Positions 1 through 9,025 of a DNA stretch of 64,000 nucleotides are shown here, piece after piece (position 1 is the stretch's first letter; every line of letters begins with the position of its first letter). The position numbers and the translations under genes were made by a program. The notes under the pieces are model-generated. The model did not search any database. It saw only the letters and a program-made list of their open reading frames with translations, and was not told where the DNA came from. Source of the DNA: Paraniabella ginsengisoli (GTDB lineage Bacteria > Bacteroidota > Bacteroidia > Chitinophagales > Chitinophagaceae); contig NZ_JAKWBL010000001.1 of the NCBI RefSeq assembly GCF_022513635.1, positions 372,001 to 436,000 on the forward strand, read 5' to 3'.

Positions 1-104
1 TAGTAGGAAAACCTTTCCCACATTTCCGTAAAGAATAATACAAATAAACCTGAAGGGTGGCCCAATACGCGGCTCTTAAAAAAGTCGTTTTCGGTTGCGG
101 ACAT
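1..104 (-). CDS. Proton-dependent peptide transporter (POT/PTR2 family), N-terminal part
   Basis: Partial gene running off the left edge. The minus strand starts with ATG at 104-102 and reads 34 codons to the window edge. The encoded start contains LGHPSGLFVLFFTEMWERF followed by SYY, which matches the conserved first helix region of peptide:H+ symporters of the POT/PTR2 family (DtpA/DtpT type). These are inner-membrane major-facilitator proteins that import di- and tripeptides. It is divergent from purD across 155 bases, which must hold both promoters. Only the N-terminus is visible, so substrate range and completeness cannot be judged. Confidence 0.8.
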   Translation of the reverse strand, partial: MSATENDFFKSRVLGHPSGLFVLFFTEMWERFSY

Positions 105-259
105 ATTAATATTTTTTACAAGATTAGTAAATATAGCAATTTAGCCATAAGCAAATACAACACGGCAAATATAGGTGGTATGGAAATATTTTAAGCAGGA
201 AGGCTGTTGCGCCTGGTTATTCTTTTCATTACCTTCACCACCTCTAAAAAATAGCATAA

Positions 260-1543
260 ATGAACATATTAATACTTGGAGGCGGTGGAAGAGAACATGC
301 CCTGGCCTGGAACATTAAAGAAAGAGGACAAGGAAAACATGAATTATTCATAGCGCCTGGTAATCCGGGTACGGCGCAATGCGGAACTAATATCGACATT
401 GCCATTACCGATTTTGAAGAGCTTGGTAAATTTTGTATTGATAACAAAATTGAAATGGTAATTGCAGGTCCAGAAGAACCTTTGGTGAAAGGGGCTTGGG
501 ATTATTTTCAAAAAGATCAGCTAAAGCATATTCATTTTATTGGTCCATCGCAATTTGGCGCTCAGTTGGAAGGCAGCAAAGCATTCGCCAAAGCTTTCAT
601 GCATAGGCATGATATTCCTACCGCAGCATATAAAGAGTTTTCGGCAGAACAATTTGAAGAAGGCGTTAATTATCTAAAAGCACATTCATTACCAATTGTA
701 TTAAAAGCCGATGGACTCGCAGGAGGAAAAGGCGTGGTGATTTGCGAAACACATGCCGATGCTATTATGGAATTTGAAGCTATGTTGGTGCAGGCGAAAT
801 TTGGTGATGCCAGTAAAACGGTTGTGGTAGAACAGTTTTTAGACGGAATTGAAATGAGCGTATTTATTTTGACGGATGGTAAAGAATACGTGTTATTGCC
901 CGAAGCCAAGGATTACAAACGTATTGGCGAAACAGATACTGGTCTAAATACAGGTGGCATGGGCGCTGTAAGCCCCGTGCCTTTTGCATCAGAAGAATTT
1001 ATGGAAAAAGTGACCAGAAAAATTATCAAACCAACTGTAGCGGGTTTAGAAAATGAAAGTATAAACTATACCGGTTTTGTTTTTATCGGTTTAATAAAAG
1101 TGAACAATGAGCCTTATGTAATTGAATACAATTGCCGCATGGGCGATCCTGAAACGGAAGTGGTAATGCCGCGCTTAAAAAATGATCTGGCTGAACTTTG
1201 CCTGGCAGCAGCACAACACACATTAAGCGATATAAAAATTGAAACGGATGATCGCAGCGCTGCAACAGTAGTAGCAGTAAGTGGAGGCTATCCCGGCAAT
1301 TTCGAAAAAGGATATGCCATTTCTTTCCCCCTCCTTCGGAGGGTTGGGGGAGGTTATTATTTTCCAGGCAGGTACAAAAGAAAAAGATGGTGACATTGTA
1401 ACCAGCGGCGCCGCGTACTTTGCGCCACTTCATTTGCCAACAGCATTCCCGAAGCGGTAGCCAAATCAAAAGAAGCTTTGTCTAAAATAAAATTTGATGA
1501 TATGTATTTTAGAAAGGATATTGGCTACGAGTTTGACGCTTAG
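260..1543 (+). CDS. purD: Phosphoribosylamine-glycine ligase (GARS), frameshifted near the C-terminus
   Basis: GARS makes glycinamide ribonucleotide from phosphoribosylamine, glycine and ATP in de novo purine synthesis. The N-terminus NILILGGGGREHALAW, the ATP-grasp motif KADGLAGGKGVVI and the signature YNCRMGDPETEV are all present. The open frame ends at 1393, but the family's remaining C-terminus (IIFQAGTKEKDGDIVTSG, then a GGRVL block, then MYFRKDIGYEFDA) continues in other frames to TAG at 1541-1543. Two shifts explain this: one extra base (or two missing) in the palindrome at 1327-1353, and one missing G near 1410. Together they restore a protein of about 427 residues, the normal PurD length. 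The palindrome occupies the loop before IIFQAGT and would translate as FPSFGGLGEV. The gene is either intact with two assembly errors or recently inactivated. Confidence 0.9.
1327..1353. repeat. CTCCTTCGGAG-type palindrome inside purD
   Basis: CCCTCCTTCGGAGGG at 1329-1343 is a near-perfect hairpin, followed by TTGGGGGAGG, which can pair with the preceding C-tract. The same core appears in an intergenic position at 29898-29916 (CCTTCTCCTTCGGAGAAGG). Here it lies inside the purD reading frame and coincides with the first frameshift, so the C-tract is a likely place for a miscalled base. Confidence 0.7.
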
Positions 1544-1545
1544 AT

Positions 1546-1645
1546 TTTTATTGACCCGGCTGAAGAATAGGTGGCATCAATATTGCGTCGCACTCTTCAG
1601 TTGATGTACATTTATCATCTGTTAATTCTTCAAAACAAGTATATG
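1546..1645 (+). repeat. Dispersed intergenic repeat, copy A (GCGTCGCACTCTT subfamily)
   Basis: This stretch begins directly after the purD stop. It shares TTTTTATTGACCCGGCTGA and, about 30 bases on, TTGCGTCGCACTCTT with the stretch at 11184-11262. It shares GTGGCATC plus TTGCGTCGCAC with the reverse complement of 7722-7790. It ends just before, or slightly overlapping, the chosen start of the next gene, so the longer open frame starting at 1571 is a translation of the repeat. Confidence 0.65.
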
Positions 1646-2923
1646 GTCCGGTTAAAAAATGCGATCCCTTTGTCTTTGTTGGCGGCAATTTGTATAAATG
1701 CCTATGGTCAGGGTAAAATAGATAACGAAACCAAAAAGCAATTAGCTGGTCAGGCGCCCGTTACTGTAAAAACAGCTGTTGGACCTTTGGTTTTGCAGCC
1801 TCCATTTAAAACAGAATCGGCAAATAAAAACAGCAGAACGATCGACTGGCCGGAAGGGCAAACGCCAAAGACGCCTGAAGGATTTACAGTTACGCGTTTC
1901 GCCGACAAGCTCGAAAACCCGCGTTGGACTTATATTGCGCCAAATGGAGACTATTTTATTGCTGAAGCAGGCACTCGTAAAAGCGCGAATCAAATTACTT
2001 TATTGAGAGATAAGGACAAAGATGGCAATATCGATGAACGCCATGTATTTATTAATAACCTCAACCGTAATTTCGGAATGCTGATATTGGGTAATTATTT
2101 CTACATCGCAAATACTGACGGGGTTTATCGTTACGCTTATAAAGAAGGCGACATCAAACTGGAAGGAGAAGGCAAGAAAATTATTGAACTATCCGCAAGC
2201 GGTTATAACAACCATTGGACGAGAAATATTATTACCAACAAAGCGAAAAATAAAATTTACATTACTGTTGGTTCTGCCAGTAATGTAGGCGAGCAAGGCA
2301 TTGAAAAAGAAGAAGGCCGTGCATTGATTTACGAAGCAAATCCAGACGGATCTGATCTTAAAATTTATGCCAGCGGCATTCGCAATCCTGTTGGCTTAGA
2401 CTGGAATCCCGTTACCGGCGAGCTTTGGACTGCGGTTAACGAACGTGATGGATTGGGAGATGAAATTGTGCCTGATTACGCCACAAGTGTAAAGCGCGGC
2501 GGCTGGTATGGCTGGCCATTTAGTTATTACGGTAAAGTAAAAGATCCGCGCTGGGCCGAAGATCCACATGAAGATTTGGTAAATAAAGCCATTATACCCG
2601 ATGTGCCTTTAGGCCCGCACACCGCATCGCTGGGAATAACATTTTACACAGCAAAGCAGTTTCCTGCCAAATATAAAAACGGAGCATTTATTGGTCAGCA
2701 TGGTTCATGGAACCGTTCCAAGCTTTCGGGATATAAAGTGGTTTTTATACCTTTTGTAAAAGGCAAGCCACAACCTCCTGTGGATTTTCTCACAGGCTTT
2801 ATTGCCAACGATGAAAAAAGTGAAGTATATGGAAGACCTGTTGATGTTAGCGTTGCGCCCGATGGTTCTCTATTGGTAAACGATGATACGTCCGGGATTA
2901 TATGGAAAGTGAGTGCGAAATAG
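1643..2923 (+). CDS. Secreted PQQ-dependent sugar (sorbosone) dehydrogenase-like beta-propeller protein
   Basis: The product is 426 residues from the ATG at 1643. I chose this start because the upstream 24 codons lie in a dispersed repeat and because MVRLKNAIPLSLLAAICINAYGQ is a plausible signal peptide. The body looks like the L-sorbosone dehydrogenase / soluble glucose dehydrogenase family, a six-bladed propeller: GFTVTRFADKLENPRW, a Ca-binding-like DKDKDGNIDE, YASGIRNPVGLDWNPVTGEL, RGGWYGWPFSYYG, FIGQHGSWNRS, and a last blade RPVDVSVAPDGSLLVNDDTS. It probably acts in the periplasm. The family name implies PQQ-dependent oxidation of sugars or aldoses, but substrate and cofactor are not provable here. 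It stands alone, with a convergent two-component operon downstream. Confidence 0.8.
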   Translation: MVRLKNAIPLSLLAAICINAYGQGKIDNETKKQLAGQAPVTVKTAVGPLVLQPPFKTESANKNSRTIDWPEGQTPKTPEGFTVTRFADKLENPRWTYIAPNGDYFIAEAGTRKSANQITLLRDKDKDGNIDERHVFINNLNRNFGMLILGNYFYIANTDGVYRYAYKEGDIKLEGEGKKIIELSASGYNNHWTRNIITNKAKNKIYITVGSASNVGEQGIEKEEGRALIYEANPDGSDLKIYASGIRNPVGLDWNPVTGELWTAVNERDGLGDEIVPDYATSVKRGGWYGWPFSYYGKVKDPRWAEDPHEDLVNKAIIPDVPLGPHTASLGITFYTAKQFPAKYKNGAFIGQHGSWNRSKLSGYKVVFIPFVKGKPQPPVDFLTGFIANDEKSEVYGRPVDVSVAPDGSLLVNDDTSGIIWKVSAK

Positions 2924-2990
2924 GACCTTGTAGAGTTCAGATTTTCGTGTAGCCTTAATTTTGTGCTTTTAACAATATTTAATATGGATT

Positions 2991-3726
2991 TTACAATCCC
3001 AACACGCCTTTTAATTTACCATATCCGTTGCGGCTTACGTTTATTTTAGCGCCATTTTTTAACACAGCTACATGCCCGTCTTTTTCATAAGGATCGATGC
3101 GGGTGATTTCCTGAATATTTACAATAAATGAACGGTGGCTGCGCACAAACATATCAGCCGGCAAAAAGATTCAAAAAATGCCATTGTTTTGTTCTTCAAA
3201 AAATAGCCTTCTTTGGTAAATATTTTTACAAAGTCATCTGCCGCTTCCAGGTACAACACTTCCTGCACGGGAATGATCTTTATTTTACTCCCGTTCTTCA
3301 CCACAATGCGGCTATTGCTACCGGGTAATTGTGCATCGTTCAATAGTTCTTTTGTGTTTTCTGTAGCGGCTGGTTTGTTTTGTGCCATAAATTTAGCTAC
3401 CGCTTTGTCAAAACGTTCCTGGTCAAAAGGTTTTAGTAAGTAATCTATGGCGTGTGCTTCAAAAGCTTTAATAGCATATTCATCAAATGCTGTTGCAAAA
3501 ATTACGGCAGGCGGATTTTCTACCAGTTCCAGCATTTCAAAACCGCTGATTTTTGGCATTTGAATATCTAAAAAATCAAATCAGGCTCATGCTCCTGAAT
3601 GGCTTTTAATCCTTCAAAGCCATCACCGCATTCTGCCACTATTTCTAATTGCGGATGCTTTCTCAAATATTCTTTAACCATGCTTCTGGCTAAAAACTCA
3701 TCGTCAATAATTATTACTTTACTCAT
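2991..3726 (-). CDS. LytTR-family response regulator, two frameshifts
   Basis: The start codon ATG is at 3726-3724, two bases after the stop of the sensor kinase. The N-terminus has the receiver acidic pair (VIIIDDEFLARSMV), then the phosphoacceptor block DLIF-LDIQMP split by a shift, then VIFATAFDEYAIKAFEAHAI and LLKPF with the conserved lysine. The C-terminal LytTR DNA-binding domain reads IVVKNGSKIKIIPVQEVLYL and, after a second shift, LPADMFVRSHRSFIVNI. The shift sites are A6 at 3571-3576 and A5 at 3163-3167, both one base short. Correcting them gives 246 codons ending at TAA 2993-2991, a normal length. The regulator would receive phosphate from the adjacent kinase and bind direct-repeat promoters; its targets are unknown. 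Confidence 0.85.
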
Positions 3727-3728
3727 TT

Positions 3729-4759
3729 TTACTGAGGGATTTTTACAGTTGTTTCAAAAACAGTATCATGAATCGCTGTTGTTAACAAGTCGTTTCTTGC
3801 GAACAACAAATATAATCTTCTGTTGATAGATGATAACCCAAATCCGGTTCCTTTTTTTGGATTGGAGGTTTCCGGATCGAATGGATTTTTTACACTGATG
3901 ATCAGTTCTTTCCCGTCTGACTGGCAATCAATTGTAATGAGCGTTTGTCCCGTTGTGTCATAAAGTCCAAATTTGATAGCGTTTTCAACAATGGGTTGAA
4001 GCAATAAAGTAGGTAGCAGCGCAGGTTTACAGCCATCGCTGATGTTTATTTCTGTTTGCAGCCGATTACCAAAACGTACTTTTTCTATCTCCAAATATAA
4101 GTTGAGGTAGCCAATTTCTTCTTCCAAGGTTACCATTTGCGACTCTTCTTTTTTAAAGTGCCGCGCAAAAAATCGGAAAGTTGTTGCACCATTTTTCTCG
4201 CTAATTGAGGATCAATTCCGATTAAAGCATTGATTGAATTAAGGCTATTGAAAAGAAAATGGGGCTGCAACTGCTGACGTAACTTAAATAATTCCGCTTC
4301 GCGGGAAAGCGCTTCTACATCAGATTTTCGTTGTGATTCTTTTTGACGTTCCTGCCAGTTGTACCAAAGTATGGAAGCTGTAGTAACGATAGTTAATACC
4401 AAAAATGCAAAGGCAAATCTTATGGCCAATGAATTATGTAGAAATGATAAATAGGCGATTTGCCCCGAAAAAATAATTTTTAAAAAGCTGTTAGAAACAA
4501 GCAGCCACAATGCGGCTAACACAATTGATGAAACTACAACACCAACATATTGATAGCTTGTAGGCAGATAATATTTAGTGATATTTAAAACCAGCAGCCC
4601 AGCCAGTAGCAGTAAACTAATACAAATAAGGCTATCACTAATTGCAATGCTAAGCGGAAATTGTAAGCGATAAAGAATGAGTGCCTGCGCGTTCACCAAT
4701 ATAACCCAGCCAACAATAAGAGAAAAAATAAATCGCTTTTCTGAAAGAGGAGAAGACAT
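3729..4759 (-). CDS. LytS/YehU-type sensor histidine kinase, one frameshift
   Basis: The N-terminal ~150 residues contain four hydrophobic segments consistent with a membrane sensor. They are followed by a short coiled-coil-like stretch and the His-kinase box QLQPHFLFNSLNSINALI, with the phosphoacceptor histidine in QPHFLFN. The HATPase part has LLPTLLLQPIVENAIKFGL (N box) and GFGLSSINRRL. The reading frame breaks at T6 4149-4154, one base short; correction gives 343 residues. Its stop is followed two bases later by the LytTR regulator start, so the two form an operon. A LiaF-like membrane protein upstream on the same strand suggests a cell-envelope stress role, which is an inference from neighbourhood only. 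Confidence 0.87.
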
Positions 4760-4845
4760 GGTTTATTTGGTTAATAGTTGATAGTTCATGGTTCATAGTA
4801 ATACAATCAATGAACTATGTACGTCAAGTAAACGCTGTCGTGTCG

Positions 4846-4907
4846 GTTGTCACCCTGAGCTTGTCGAAGGGTACGTTGAACGGGCTTCGGCAAGCTCAGC
4901 CTGACAG
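4846..4907. repeat. Imperfect inverted repeat with CCTGAGCTTGTCGAAGG arm
   Basis: The left arm carries CCCTGAGCTTGTCGAAGGG; the right arm carries CGGGCTTCGGCAAGCTCAGC. They would fold into a long imperfect hairpin between the LiaF-like gene and the kinase operon. A half-copy of the same arm (CCTGAGCTTGTCGAAGGG) occurs at 29962-29979. This arm type is, from memory, common between genes in Bacteroidota. No function is evident. Confidence 0.65.
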
Positions 4908-4934
4908 ACACTATTTAATTTACATAATACTAAA

Positions 4935-5720
4935 TTAAAAACTTTTAATGTCTATACCTCCAAAAATTACAGTTCCTTTTATAAGCAATGTTTTATTCAC
5001 TTCGGGTACGCCTTGCATTACACGTTTGTCTTTTACCTCACCCATTATAGCAACCGCTTCCGAAATTACATTCCAATGCGAAGGAACAATGAGTGTAGCG
5101 CCACCAAAAAGTGCAGTAACATCGAGCACAGCGGTGCCGTTAATATCAGCTTGAGAAAGGTCTATTTCGCTGCCGCCAAATACATTGGTCATGTCGCCGC
5201 CTTTAAAGCTTTTAGAAAAAACCTTCTTTTTAGAGCCGCCGAAAATTGAAGTCGTATCTATATAATCCTGGCCACTTGCCCCAGCCAGAGGCGCCGTGCC
5301 GCCTTCATCAAATTGTATATAATTTTTTGAGCCTTTAGGACGGAATATGAAAAATAAGCCCGAGCCAATCAGGATAATAGGAAGTATAAACCGCCTTAGC
5401 TCACCAAATACAAAAAATTCGTTGATCAGGAATATAGAACCTATTAGCACCAAAATCATCCAACCCGGGCCTTCAAAGTTTTTGCGGATGCCGATAAAAA
5501 TACCCAGCGCTATCAGAAACATCTGCCAGGAAAAAAGAAAGTCGGGAAGATCAAGGCCCATTTTTTTTAATAAATACACAACGCCAATTACCAGCAAAAA
5601 GCCGCCTATCCAAATATGACTTTGTGATTGTTTTGGTCTGAAGTTTTTAGGATCTGGTTGCGGGTAGCCGCCTGGCTCACTTTTATACATCTCTGTATTG
5701 TATGGATTGTTCTCGCTCAT
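4935..5720 (-). CDS. LiaF-like (DUF5668 / cell-wall-active antibiotic response) membrane protein
   Basis: The product is 261 residues. A polar N-terminus is followed by about four hydrophobic helices between residues 35 and 125 (IWIGGFLLVIGVVYLL, MFLIALGIFIGI, WMILVLIGSIFLI, LPIILIGSGLFFIF). The C-terminus is a beta-rich repeat domain with recurring FGG steps (SIFGGSKKKVFS, NVFGGSEIDLS, ALFGGATLIVP, VIFGGIDI). This is the LiaI/LiaF-like plan, in which a membrane part carries a right-handed beta-helix-like domain. In Firmicutes LiaF inhibits the LiaRS envelope-stress system. Here the gene lies just upstream of a LytS/LytTR pair on the same strand, separated by 175 bases holding a repeat, so a comparable modulator role is plausible but inferred. 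Confidence 0.75.
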   Translation of the reverse strand: MSENNPYNTEMYKSEPGGYPQPDPKNFRPKQSQSHIWIGGFLLVIGVVYLLKKMGLDLPDFLFSWQMFLIALGIFIGIRKNFEGPGWMILVLIGSIFLINEFFVFGELRRFILPIILIGSGLFFIFRPKGSKNYIQFDEGGTAPLAGASGQDYIDTTSIFGGSKKKVFSKSFKGGDMTNVFGGSEIDLSQADINGTAVLDVTALFGGATLIVPSHWNVISEAVAIMGEVKDKRVMQGVPEVNKTLLIKGTVIFGGIDIKSF

Positions 5721-5880
5721 TGTTTTTAAATTTTAAGTAAAAATAGTGTGCCCTAACTGCGTTTGCAACACATTTATTGTATATAAACTTAATATATCGG
5801 TGAATGAAGGGGTTGGGTCGGTGAGTGGAGAAGATAGAGAAAGACGGGAATACGGAAAGACGGAAAGACCGTGAGTCCGG

Positions 5881-5946
5881 AAGTCGGGAAAGAGATAAGT
5901 TTGCTTACAATCCTTCGGACTTCGGTCTTTGCTGACTTCCCGACTT
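5881..5946. repeat. Inverted repeat between the LiaF-like gene and ade
   Basis: AAGTCGGGAA at 5881-5890 pairs exactly with TTCCCGACTT at 5937-5946. The flanking 5835-5880 stretch is a degenerate tandem of GGAAAGACGG-like units. The hairpin sits directly after the adenine deaminase stop but has a long loop and no T-tract, so I call it a repeat rather than a terminator. Confidence 0.45.
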
Positions 5947-5948
5947 TT

Positions 5949-7574
5949 TCAAACGAACTCAAATTTCTTCCCATCAAACAAACCTTTATCGCTCAATTTT
6001 AATTCAGGAATAACGAGTAGCGCCATAAATGACAATGTCATAAAAGGTGCACCCAATCCACTTCCCATTTCTTTAGCCATTTTATCGATCGCTGTATAGG
6101 CATCTGCTATTTTATATCCATCTTCATTGCTCATCAGGCCTGCAACCGGTAAGGGTAAAATGGCTTCCCTGTGTGAATTACTTATTGCGCTGATTCCTCC
6201 CTTATTTTCTATGATAAGATTTACTGCTTTGCAAATACTTTCATCATCAACACCCACAGCTACAATATTATGGCTGTCGTGCGCTACAGATGACGCAAGA
6301 GCGCCTTCTTTTAAACCGAAGTTTTTAATAAAAGCAATTGCAATTGGTGCATCGGCATACCTGTTCACTACTGCAATTTTTAAAATATCTTTATCAATGT
6401 CGCTAACAAAATATCCATTTTCAACTTTTGGCGATAATAAAAGCTGGTTCGTAATGAGCTGGCCATCCAGCGCCTCTATAACAGGTATTGTTTCCGCTGT
6501 TGCTTGCACTGCAAATGAGCTTGCTTCTTTAATAGTGCAGTTAAAATTATTGATGATATTGGCGCGTTGTGGCTTGATGAGGCTTTTGGCGTTTTGAGCT
6601 ACCAGCTGTCCATTTATATAAGTTTTAAGAATTTCGAAATGTTTCAGATCCTTCACCAAAATAAAATCAGCAGGATCGCCCTTTTGAAGTAATCCAACAT
6701 CTAATTTATAATGCTCAACAGGATTGATACATGCGGCTTGCAGCACTTTGTATATATCAATTCCTTTGGCAACAGCCCATTTGCAAAGCTGATTAATATG
6801 ACCCGATACCAAACTATCAGGATGCTTATCATCGCTGCAAAACATTATTTGATTAGGAAATTCATTTAACAGATCAATCAGCGCTTCGAAATTTCTGGCA
6901 GCACTTCCTTCACGTATCAGAATTTTCATTCCAAGGTTTAGTTTATCCAACGCTTCTTCTGCAGTAAAACATTCATGATCAGTACTGATTCCGGCCTCAA
7001 TATATCTTTTGGCATCGTCGCCGCGCAATCCGGGAGCATGGCCATCAACCGGCTTTCCCAAATCGTGTGCGGCTTTTATCTTTTGTATTACTTCTTCATC
7101 ACCATTCAAAACACCTGGAAAGTTCATCATTTCGCTTAGGTATTTTATTTCATCCTTTTTGAGCAGTTCTTTCACTGCATCAATTTTTAAAGCTGCGCCT
7201 GCTGTTTCAAAAGTAGTGGCAGGTACGCAACTCGGTGCTCCAAAATTGAATTTAAAAGGAACGGTTTTGCCATTGTTGATCATGTACATTACTCCCTCCA
7301 TACCACAAACATTAGCTATTTCGTGTGGATCACTTATTGTTGCAACGGTACCATGAACCACGGCCAGTTTTGCAAACTCTGAAGGAACAAGCATACTGCT
7401 TTCAATATGCACATGGCTATCTACAAAGCCAGGCAGGATGTAAGGCGCATCGTTGGGAAGCTTGTTAATCGGGTTAATGCCGGAGATAATACCATCATGG
7501 ATAGTAATTTGTGCAGGGAAAATGCTTTTCCCTTTGATGTCGACATAACGTGCTTTAATTTGAAAAGGATCCAA
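5949..7574 (-). CDS. ade: Adenine deaminase
   Basis: This amidohydrolase converts adenine to hypoxanthine and ammonia for purine salvage in the cytoplasm. The 541-residue product has the metal-binding motif [14 protein letters not shown] near residue 50, [18 protein letters not shown], the GHAPGL motif, [14 protein letters not shown], and the C-terminal adenine-deaminase domain with [17 protein letters not shown]. Length and domain order are normal. The start is a TTG (7574-7572): an in-frame stop lies 16 codons upstream with no ATG between, and the next internal Met is far inside the conserved fold. The gene stands alone with no shift. Confidence 0.93.
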   Translation of the reverse strand: MDPFQIKARYVDIKGKSIFPAQITIHDGIISGINPINKLPNDAPYILPGFVDSHVHIESSMLVPSEFAKLAVVHGTVATISDPHEIANVCGMEGVMYMINNGKTVPFKFNFGAPSCVPATTFETAGAALKIDAVKELLKKDEIKYLSEMMNFPGVLNGDEEVIQKIKAAHDLGKPVDGHAPGLRGDDAKRYIEAGISTDHECFTAEEALDKLNLGMKILIREGSAARNFEALIDLLNEFPNQIMFCSDDKHPDSLVSGHINQLCKWAVAKGIDIYKVLQAACINPVEHYKLDVGLLQKGDPADFILVKDLKHFEILKTYINGQLVAQNAKSLIKPQRANIINNFNCTIKEASSFAVQATAETIPVIEALDGQLITNQLLLSPKVENGYFVSDIDKDILKIAVVNRYADAPIAIAFIKNFGLKEGALASSVAHDSHNIVAVGVDDESICKAVNLIIENKGGISAISNSHREAILPLPVAGLMSNEDGYKIADAYTAIDKMAKEMGSGLGAPFMTLSFMALLVIPELKLSDKGLFDGKKFEFV

Positions 7575-7721
7575 TGCTTTAGTATATAGTTAGAGATATA
7601 ATGCTGATTAGTATATTATACAGATCCAAACAAAACTAACTATAAATCCTCATCTCCTGAAGAGGAGTGTTACTACACATATATATTTGTGATCTTATTA
7701 TTGTCTTTTATATAGGATCAG

Positions 7722-7790
7722 ATATGTACATTTTGTTGAAGTGTGCGACGCAAGTGCGATGCCACATATCAACTGATGACTTCAAAAAAT
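7722..7790 (-). repeat. Dispersed intergenic repeat, copy C (GCGTCGCACTCTT subfamily)
   Basis: Read on the minus strand, this contains GTGGCATCGCACTTGCGTCGC followed by ACACTTCAAC and ATGTACAT. The order matches 1575-1615, where GTGGCATC, TTGCGTCGCACTCTTCA and ATGTACAT occur with similar spacing. The remaining sequence of 7575-7811 (237 bases between ade and the small hypothetical gene) shows no gene. Confidence 0.6.
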
Positions 7791-7811
7791 ATAATGCGAA
7801 AGGAAAGGGGA

Positions 7812-8084
7812 TTAGTTTGATAGAATTCCTTCTTCCAGCTCTGTAACTAATTGTTGTAAATGCTGTCCTATCCAATCAGGAATTGCATGAGTGGAATTCA
7901 GTGTCCATTCATTATCGTTTTTACTTAACCGGAAAAAGATACGATTACCCCGGTCGTCGGCAGTATCAACATCAAAAACATAATCACCCGCAGTGTTGTT
8001 TTTTTTGTAGTTGAATTCCCGTAATCTCTCGTTGATCTTTACAAGTCTGCTGAAGTGTATGATTTTTATAAATGAAGTGTGCAT
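7812..8084 (-). CDS. Hypothetical protein, 90 residues
   Basis: I do not recognise a family. The product starts at ATG 8084-8082 and is soluble, without signal peptide or membrane segment. It has a basic N-terminal third (MHTSFIKIIHFSRLVKI), a central acidic strand-rich part (YVFDVDTADDRGNRIFFRL) and an amphipathic C-terminus (DWIGQHLQQLVTELEEGIL). It follows the UbiA-like gene by 23 bases on the same strand, so the two are probably co-transcribed. Codon use resembles the neighbours. Confidence 0.6.
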   Translation of the reverse strand: MHTSFIKIIHFSRLVKINERLREFNYKKNNTAGDYVFDVDTADDRGNRIFFRLSKNDNEWTLNSTHAIPDWIGQHLQQLVTELEEGILSN

Positions 8085-8107
8085 TGCCAGAATAAGATAT
8101 TTAAATA

Positions 8108-8986
8108 CTACGCAAATATTGTACCGATAAGATATAGTTTTATAAAGTACAGTAAAGGCGAAAGAGCCATTAAGCCGTCTAAGATAAAATAAAATAAATA
8201 ATCATTCTTGGTTTTTGTGGCATTTGCATAAAGCGAAAATGTTAAGATGGTAGGAATCAATAGAATAAAATTATCCACAAACGAAAACGATGTGTATTGC
8301 CAAAGTGATATGACGCTAATTACATTAAGGATAATAAAACTATTGAAGAGTTTTTTTATTTTTTGATTGGGCAGCAATGTGACAAAAGTTTTGACACCTG
8401 TTGCTTTGTCATACTCTTTATCTCTTAAATCGAATAAAATGCAAATGGGGAGAATGAGGCTAAACCTGTTAATGAAAAATAAGGCGTATGCCGGTTCCCA
8501 TTGTTTTTCTAAAATAAAAAATGGAAGTGCAGACGTAATATATGTCCACATTAGCGCCAATAAAATTGTTTTACCAAGAATAAATTTTCTTAAAGCTATA
8601 AAAGGTTTAAATGGAAATTTGGGGGCCGTGTACATTAATGTGAGAAAAACAGCCGGAAGTATCCATTTGATATAATTCAATTCTTGTAGAAGAAAATAAC
8701 TGCATCCAACCGAGCTGATGAGAAAGAAAAATGCGTGTACCCACTTATTGCGCGCCAGCCAATAAGTGCGCGATGCGGTAATTTCGGTGGTTTCATCTGT
8801 CAAATACCAATGAATGTTGTAGCTGGCCAGTGTAGAAAAAAATAAAAAGCCTGCAAAATGGGGCGGAGGGAAGCCCAGTGAAAAGATATGCGTGCTATAG
8901 CCAGCCATAGCTACAGCGCAAAGGGCTATAAAAATGTTGCTGAAAACAATGAAGTCGAAAAACTTTCTATTATAAGAACCCCGCAA
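8108..8986 (-). CDS. UbiA-like polytopic membrane protein
   Basis: The 292-residue product has about eight hydrophobic helices throughout (FIVFSNIFIALCAVAMAGY, FAGFLFFSTLASYNIHWYL, WILPAVFLTLMYTAP, ILLALMWTYITSALPFFIL, and more). The segment ILPICILFDLRDKEYDKATG resembles the second aspartate-rich motif of UbiA-type prenyltransferases, and ASYNIHWYLTDE is where the first motif should be, but it lacks the usual NDxxD. It is therefore a divergent UbiA-superfamily protein with uncertain catalysis. The only fitting start is TTG 8986-8984. It is divergent from the LuxE-like gene, 39 bases away. The small hypothetical gene follows in the same transcript. Confidence 0.6.
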   Translation of the reverse strand: MRGSYNRKFFDFIVFSNIFIALCAVAMAGYSTHIFSLGFPPPHFAGFLFFSTLASYNIHWYLTDETTEITASRTYWLARNKWVHAFFFLISSVGCSYFLLQELNYIKWILPAVFLTLMYTAPKFPFKPFIALRKFILGKTILLALMWTYITSALPFFILEKQWEPAYALFFINRFSLILPICILFDLRDKEYDKATGVKTFVTLLPNQKIKKLFNSFIILNVISVISLWQYTSFSFVDNFILLIPTILTFSLYANATKTKNDYLFYFILDGLMALSPLLYFIKLYLIGTIFA

Positions 8987-8993
8987 TTAAAAC

Positions 8994-9001
8994 TATTTTT
9001 G
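8994..9001 (+). promoter_or_regulatory. Bacteroidota-type -7 element TATTTTTG
   Basis: This matches the TAnnTTTG -7 consensus of the Bacteroidota housekeeping sigma factor and lies 24 bases before the ATG of the LuxE-like gene. No clear -33 TTG was found at the right spacing, so confidence is moderate. Confidence 0.45.
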
Positions 9002-9025
9002 TGCGTAAAAGTATTTAAAAATTAG

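Noticed and set aside
1571..1642. Longer start for the sugar dehydrogenase-like gene
   Set aside because: The extra 24 codons translate a dispersed repeat and hide the signal peptide that begins at 1643.
6127..6597. 156-residue plus-strand reading frame opposite ade
   Set aside because: It is the antisense shadow of a clearly conserved gene, with no recognisable domain.
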